Shown here piece by piece: positions 6,464 through 8,936 of a stretch of 8,936 nucleotides of DNA; within the stretch, counting starts at the first letter, position 1; each line of letters starts with the position of its first letter. Where the stretch lies: the NCBI GenBank assembly GCA_002697475.1, contig NZVW01000035.1:1-8936 (forward strand), written 5' to 3'. This stretch comes from Aquimarina sp. Its GTDB lineage: Bacteria > Bacteroidota > Bacteroidia > Flavobacteriales > Flavobacteriaceae. Under the pieces are notes generated by a model. It saw only the letters and a list, made by a program, of their open reading frames with translations, made no database searches and was not told the DNA's origin. The translations under genes were made by a program, and so were the position numbers.

Positions 6464-6758
6464 AGAAGACGCTTATGAAAAAGCGAGGAAACGTGTAGAG
6501 GAAGAAAAAGGGTTTTACAGACATCTGACCATTTATATCATCATTAACGTTCTGATCCTTTTTATCAACACTAATTTTGACGGACAAGGATTTAAGAATT
6601 GGTTTCAATGGCATTTATATGTTACTCCTGTACTATGGGGAATCGGATTGTTTTTTCACTGGATGAAAGCTTTTCATAAAAATCCGTTTTTCAACTCAGA
6701 TTGGGAAGAGCGTAAAATCAAAAAAATACTGGAAGAAGAAGAACGAAATAGAAAGTAA
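6435..6758 (+). CDS. 2TM domain membrane protein C
   Basis: A 107-residue 2TM-domain protein (PF13239); an alternative ATG two codons later at 6441 would give 105 residues. Order: AYEKARKRVEEEKGFYRHL, helix 1 (IYIIINVLILFIN), a loop with DGQGFKNWFQW, helix 2 (YVTPVLWGIGLFFHWMKAF), then WEERKIKKILEEEERNRK. It is close to protein A in the first helix (RARKRVEQEKGFYGHL versus KARKRVEEEKGFYRHL) and in helix 1 (both YIIIN), pointing to tandem duplication of A and C. Its start lies inside gene B (29-bp overlap), so translation is probably coupled. It ends 66 bp before gene D. Role unknown. Confidence 0.87.
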   Translation: MIMKEPNIYREDAYEKARKRVEEEKGFYRHLTIYIIINVLILFINTNFDGQGFKNWFQWHLYVTPVLWGIGLFFHWMKAFHKNPFFNSDWEERKIKKILEEEERNRK

Positions 6759-6824
6759 CCAGGAGTTCAGAGTAGTACATTATGAACTACTAACAATCAA
6801 CTATAAATTATAAATCAAAAAACA
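6759..6824 (+). repeat. Low-complexity A/T-rich linker with overlapping dyads
   Basis: The gap holds AGTAGT (6771-6776) / ACTACT (6786-6791) and the overlapping dyad AGTTCA (6764-6769) / TGAACT (6783-6788). These two dyads cannot form at the same time. The rest is quasi-repetitive TATAAATTATAAAT and an A-rich leader before the ATG at 6825. No promoter or terminator is convincing. Confidence 0.35.
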
Positions 6825-7145
6825 ATGGATAATTTTGAACAACAAAAAAGATATGAGCGGGCTAAAGAGCGCGTTGATGAACTGAAAAAGTTTTATAACA
6901 ACTTATTTTCATATATAATGGTCATCAGCTTCCTGGCCTTTATCAATTATTATACGCTGGGCAGGAGCTGGGACGGATACTTATGGTTTCTGTGGGCTGC
7001 ATTTGGTTGGGGTATCGGCCTGGCGTTTCATGCCGCTAAAGCATTTAGACTAAACCCTATGTATAACAAGGATTGGGAAGAAAGAAAAATCAAAAAATAC
7101 ATGGAAGAAGAAGAAAGTGATAAAAACAGGCAACTGTGGGAGTAG
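6825..7145 (+). CDS. 2TM domain membrane protein D
   Basis: A 106-residue 2TM-domain protein (PF13239): RYERAKERVDELKKFYNNL (~9-27), helix 1 (SYIMVISFLAFINYYT), loop GRSWDG, helix 2 (WFLWAAFGWGIGLAFHAAKAF), then NKDWEERKIKKYMEEEE. It lacks the Asn of helix 1 and the TP.LWG start of helix 2 seen in A, B and C. Instead it shares with the kinase's own 2TM domain the features RAKERV, NY.T, GWG.GL.FH and W E.RKIKKYM. It is therefore closer to the kinase domain than to its direct neighbours. It lies 66 bp after gene C and 98 bp before the response regulator gene, both gaps being low-complexity A-rich sequence. Function unknown; a membrane partner of the kinase is the inferred role. Confidence 0.88.
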   Translation: MDNFEQQKRYERAKERVDELKKFYNNLFSYIMVISFLAFINYYTLGRSWDGYLWFLWAAFGWGIGLAFHAAKAFRLNPMYNKDWEERKIKKYMEEEESDKNRQLWE

Positions 7146-7177
7146 CTGAATGAGTTAATGACTTAATGAATTAATGA
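7146..7177 (+). repeat. Short tandem repeat, four 8-bp units
   Basis: CTGAATGA, GTTAATGA, CTTAATGA and ATTAATGA follow each other directly after the stop of gene D; the last three differ only in their first base. The following stretch to 7243 is also quasi-periodic (repeated GAAAC/GAAACC-like words), leading into the A-rich start of the regulator gene. It looks like a slippage-prone intergenic linker. No gene or promoter was found in it. Confidence 0.6.
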
Positions 7178-7243
7178 GTGACGCAATTATGACTGCTGAA
7201 ACTTGAAACCACGAACTAAAAACCAGAAACCATAAAACAAATC

Positions 7244-8002
7244 ATGAACGTTATTATTATCGAAGACGAGAAGCCAGCTGCAAGACGCTTAAACAGAATG
7301 TTAGCTAACCTGGATATTGAGGTGAATACCATGCTGCATTCCGTTAATGAGTCTATTGAATACTTTACCAACAACGATCATCCGGATCTGATCTTTTTAG
7401 ATATTCAATTGAGTGACGGTCTGTCTTTTGAAATTTTTGATGAAGTTCATATCAATAGTGCAATTATATTTACTACCGCTTATGACGAGTATGCCCTAAA
7501 AGCTTTTAAACTAAACAGTATAGATTATCTTCTAAAACCTATTGATGATGAAGAACTGGAAGCTGCGGTTAAAAAGTACAAATCCAAGTTACCGGAAAAG
7601 AAAAACCTACAGGTAGATTTTGAGGATATCAAAAAACTATTGGTCAATCCTATTGACCGGGTATATAAAAAACGGTTTACTGCTAAAGTGGGGCAACATC
7701 TTAAAATCTTTTCTGTGGATGATATTGAATGTTTCTATTCTGAAAATAAAGGCACTTATCTCCATACCACAGACAACAGAAACTACCTGATCGACACCAC
7801 ACTGGAAAATCTGGAAGAAGAACTCAACCCAAAGCAATTTTACCGTATCAGTAGAAAGTTTTATGTCAATATAAATGCGATACGCGATATCATCTCTTAT
7901 ACTAATTCTCGTTTACAGATTAAGCTAAATAATTTTAATGAACAGGAGGTCATTGTAGCCCGCGAGAGGGTAAAGGATTTTAAAGACTGGTTGGAGCAGT
8001 AA
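7244..8002 (+). CDS. LytTR family response regulator
   Basis: A 252-residue cytoplasmic regulator. Receiver domain at ~1-115: acidic pocket E7/D8 in VIIIEDEKPAA, phosphoacceptor D53 in LIFLDIQLSDG, T77/T78 in IIFTTAYDEYALKAF, and K98 in YLLKPID. A short linker (~116-135) leads to a LytTR DNA-binding domain (~140-250) with the hallmarks IECFYSENKGTYLHT (161-175), LENLEEELNPKQFYRISRKF (187-206) and YVNINAI (207-213). It is the natural partner of the kinase encoded at 4405-5763, since LytS-type kinases usually pair with LytTR regulators. The two LytTR-like operators at 958-991 and 3671-3704 are candidate targets, which would give autoregulation of the locus. It is the last gene of the unit, 98 bp after gene D; no strong terminator follows. 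The ATG at 7244 is the only sensible start, beginning exactly at the receiver domain. Confidence 0.95.
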   Translation: MNVIIIEDEKPAARRLNRMLANLDIEVNTMLHSVNESIEYFTNNDHPDLIFLDIQLSDGLSFEIFDEVHINSAIIFTTAYDEYALKAFKLNSIDYLLKPIDDEELEAAVKKYKSKLPEKKNLQVDFEDIKKLLVNPIDRVYKKRFTAKVGQHLKIFSVDDIECFYSENKGTYLHTTDNRNYLIDTTLENLEEELNPKQFYRISRKFYVNINAIRDIISYTNSRLQIKLNNFNEQEVIVARERVKDFKDWLEQ

Positions 8003-8082
8003 ATTTATTTTAAATAACTTTAATCAACATTCACTTAAAAGGCTTTCAATTCGTTTTAAGTATCTGAAAAACGTTAGAAAAC

Positions 8083-8113
8083 TTGTTCAGGTTAATTATT
8101 AAGTATTATTTTG
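8083..8113 (+). promoter_or_regulatory. Candidate Bacteroidota promoter of the lipoprotein gene
   Basis: TTG at 8083-8085 (-33) and TTATTTTG at 8106-8113 (-7 consensus TAnnTTTG with one mismatch) are separated by 20 bp, inside the usual spacing. The ATG at 8141 follows after an AT-rich leader. Together with the 138-bp gap after the regulator gene, this argues for independent transcription of the lipoprotein gene. Confidence 0.5.
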
Positions 8114-8140
8114 CCCCATATTTTTAAAATTAAAATTTTT

Positions 8141-8593
8141 ATGAAAACATTAAAATTTCTTGTAGCGTTAACAGTATTACTATCTTTTTCTTGTAGTAAT
8201 GATGATGACTCAGGGACTCCTTCTAATAGCGAATTAATTATTGGTAAATGGCAATTGACTTCCTCTACCGTTGATGGAATGCCTGTAGCATTAAGTGATT
8301 GTCTTTTACAAACTACAATAGAGTTTAAAGCTAATGGGGAGTTATCCCTTGCAGGTTTTGCAGAAGTTTCAGTCGTTGGACAGGATACTAGTGAATGTAA
8401 TGCATCTGCTGCCATAACTTTAAATTATACTATTGAAGGTAATATAATTACAGTTGGATCCGGAGCTGAAGCTGATAAGACTACAATCGTAACTTTAAAT
8501 GCTACAACACTAACTGTATCTTACACTGACGAAGATAATGATGGAGGTGAAGTAATTACAGTTGTGAATACGGATACTTTTACTAGGATATAA
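8141..8593 (+). CDS. Lipocalin-like lipoprotein
   Basis: A 150-residue lipoprotein. Residues 1-17 are a signal peptide and C18 in SFSC is the likely lipidated Cys. The following SNDDD is an acidic stretch like the Bacteroidota lipoprotein export signal, suggesting surface exposure. The mature domain begins LIIGKWQLTSSTVDG (32-46), the usual G.W.L opening of Bacteroidota lipocalin-like domains. It continues as beta-strands: TTIEFKANGELSL (58-70), ITLNYTIEGNIITV (92-105), TTIVTLNATTLTVSYTDEDNDGG (114-136) and a terminal TFTRI. Two Cys (C54, C86) could form a disulfide. The ATG at 8141 is chosen because it opens directly with the signal peptide; a TTG at 8111 in the same frame would add ten residues before it and lies inside the promoter. 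It follows the regulator gene by 138 bp and has its own promoter-like sequence and terminator. Ligand and role are unknown. Confidence 0.88.
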   Translation: MKTLKFLVALTVLLSFSCSNDDDSGTPSNSELIIGKWQLTSSTVDGMPVALSDCLLQTTIEFKANGELSLAGFAEVSVVGQDTSECNASAAITLNYTIEGNIITVGSGAEADKTTIVTLNATTLTVSYTDEDNDGGEVITVVNTDTFTRI

Positions 8594-8619
8594 TTTCATT
8601 TAGTATTTGATAATGTTTC

Positions 8620-8655
8620 AACCCTCGATGTATGTACATTGAGGGTTATTTTTTT
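8620..8655 (+). terminator. Intrinsic terminator after the lipoprotein gene
   Basis: A 12-bp stem: AACCCTCGATGT (8620-8631) pairs with ACATTGAGGGTT (8636-8647) through a single G-T wobble, with an ATGT loop, followed by A and a run of seven T (8649-8655). It lies 27 bp after the lipoprotein stop. It also directly follows the stop of the convergent acetyltransferase gene (8654-8656), so the hairpin may stop both directions, though there is no T-run on the minus side. Confidence 0.9.
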
Positions 8656-8936
8656 ACGGAGATTGTAAGCTATTAGCTGAAGGTTTTTTCAGTTCGTAGA
8701 CGATGTTATTTTCATTATGCTCATCCTCTTTTCCTTTCATCAGTTTAAATCCATTTCTTTCCAGTAATTTCTTAGAACTTTCATTTTGATAATGCGTATA
8801 TGCTTCAATTAATTCTAAGTTCAATTGTTGAAACCCAAATTCGAGGATGCCTTTTAAGGCTTCTTGCATAATTCCTTTTCCCTGATACTTCGGGCTTAGG
8901 TCATAACCTATTTCGGCAGCTTTTTGATCTTTGGTA
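8654..8936 (-). CDS. GNAT family N-acetyltransferase, RimJ/RimL-like (N-terminus cut by window edge)
   Basis: The minus strand is open from the window edge to a TAA at 8656-8654, giving 93 residues, roughly the C-terminal half of a typical ~170-residue GNAT enzyme. The acetyl-CoA pyrophosphate-binding motif is complete: AEIGYDLSPKYQGKGIMQEAL with the Q-G-K-G loop (encoded near 8873-8884). The second hallmark, NESSKKLLERNGFKLMKG, is the usual N..S..L.EK.GF segment of RimJ/RimL-type ribosomal-protein or small-molecule acetyltransferases. An internal ATG at 8869-8867 falls just after the QGKG loop and cannot be the true start. It is convergent with the lipoprotein gene and not part of the receptor-regulator locus. 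The exact acceptor substrate cannot be read. Confidence 0.9.
   Translation of the reverse strand, partial: TKDQKAAEIGYDLSPKYQGKGIMQEALKGILEFGFQQLNLELIEAYTHYQNESSKKLLERNGFKLMKGKEDEHNENNIVYELKKPSANSLQSP

Noticed and set aside
8033..8061. Inverted repeat ACTTAAAA / TTTTAAGT after the regulator gene as terminator
   Set aside because: Eight mostly A-T pairs around a 13-nt loop with no T-run; too weak to call.
8050..8078. Third LytTR-like pair (TTCGTTTTA and AACGTTAGA) before the lipoprotein gene
   Set aside because: The spacing is 20 bp, not 21, the left half-site fits poorly, and the flanks do not match the two good copies.
8111..8140. TTG at 8111 as lipoprotein start
   Set aside because: It lies within the -7 element and adds ten residues before a standard lipoprotein signal peptide; the ATG at 8141 is better.
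8654..8869. A complete 71-residue minus-strand protein starting at 8869
   Set aside because: That ATG falls just after the acetyl-CoA-binding QGKG loop; the frame stays open to the window edge and is a truncated GNAT enzyme.
1..8936. Mobile elements, CRISPR arrays, tRNA or rRNA genes
   Set aside because: No transposase or integrase motifs, no terminal repeats with target duplications, no regularly spaced direct repeats of CRISPR type and no tRNA-like cloverleaf were seen.

Overview
The window looks like a chromosomal segment of a low-GC Bacteroidota bacterium, most likely a marine-type Flavobacteriaceae. The evidence is a GLPGLI-family protein, a TonB-dependent receptor with an N-terminal carboxypeptidase-regulatory-like domain, a DUF2141 protein, 2TM-domain proteins, a LytS/LytT-type kinase and regulator pair, a lipoprotein with an acidic stretch after the lipidated Cys, A-rich gene starts without Shine-Dalgarno sequences, and no mobile-element signature. 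Genus cannot be settled from this.

Layout. 1-838 (minus): GLPGLI-family exported protein, C-terminus cut by the window edge. 839-1051: divergent intergenic region with a candidate LytTR-type operator. 1052-3205 (plus): TonB-dependent receptor. 3240-3617: DUF2141 protein whose last 18 residues are thrown out of frame by one extra G in a GGGG run. 3618-3768: intergenic region with a second copy of the candidate operator. 3769-4392: exported helical/TPR-like protein of unknown function. 4405-5763: membrane histidine kinase (His_kinase/LytS type) with a C-terminally fused 2TM domain. 5804-7145: four stand-alone 2TM-domain membrane proteins. 7244-8002: LytTR response regulator. 8141-8593: lipocalin-like lipoprotein with its own promoter-like sequence and a strong terminator. 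8654-8936 (minus): GNAT acetyltransferase, N-terminus cut by the window edge.

How they may work together. The plus-strand genes from 1052 to 8002 look like one functional locus: outer-membrane receptor, two exported proteins, kinase, four small membrane proteins homologous to the kinase's own C-terminal domain, and the regulator. The two intergenic regions where transcription of this locus could begin (before the receptor and before the TPR-like gene) carry the same 34-bp element (25 of 34 positions identical). In each copy two 9-bp half-sites lie exactly 21 bp apart and resemble the published LytTR/AgrA-type consensus. The inference is that the encoded LytTR regulator controls both the receptor unit and its own kinase-2TM-regulator unit. 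The signal and the imported substrate cannot be read from the sequence.

The most interesting points are the duplicated operator, the five-unit 2TM array with two sequence subgroups, the kinase whose catalytic core lies between two membrane modules, and the DUF2141 frameshift.
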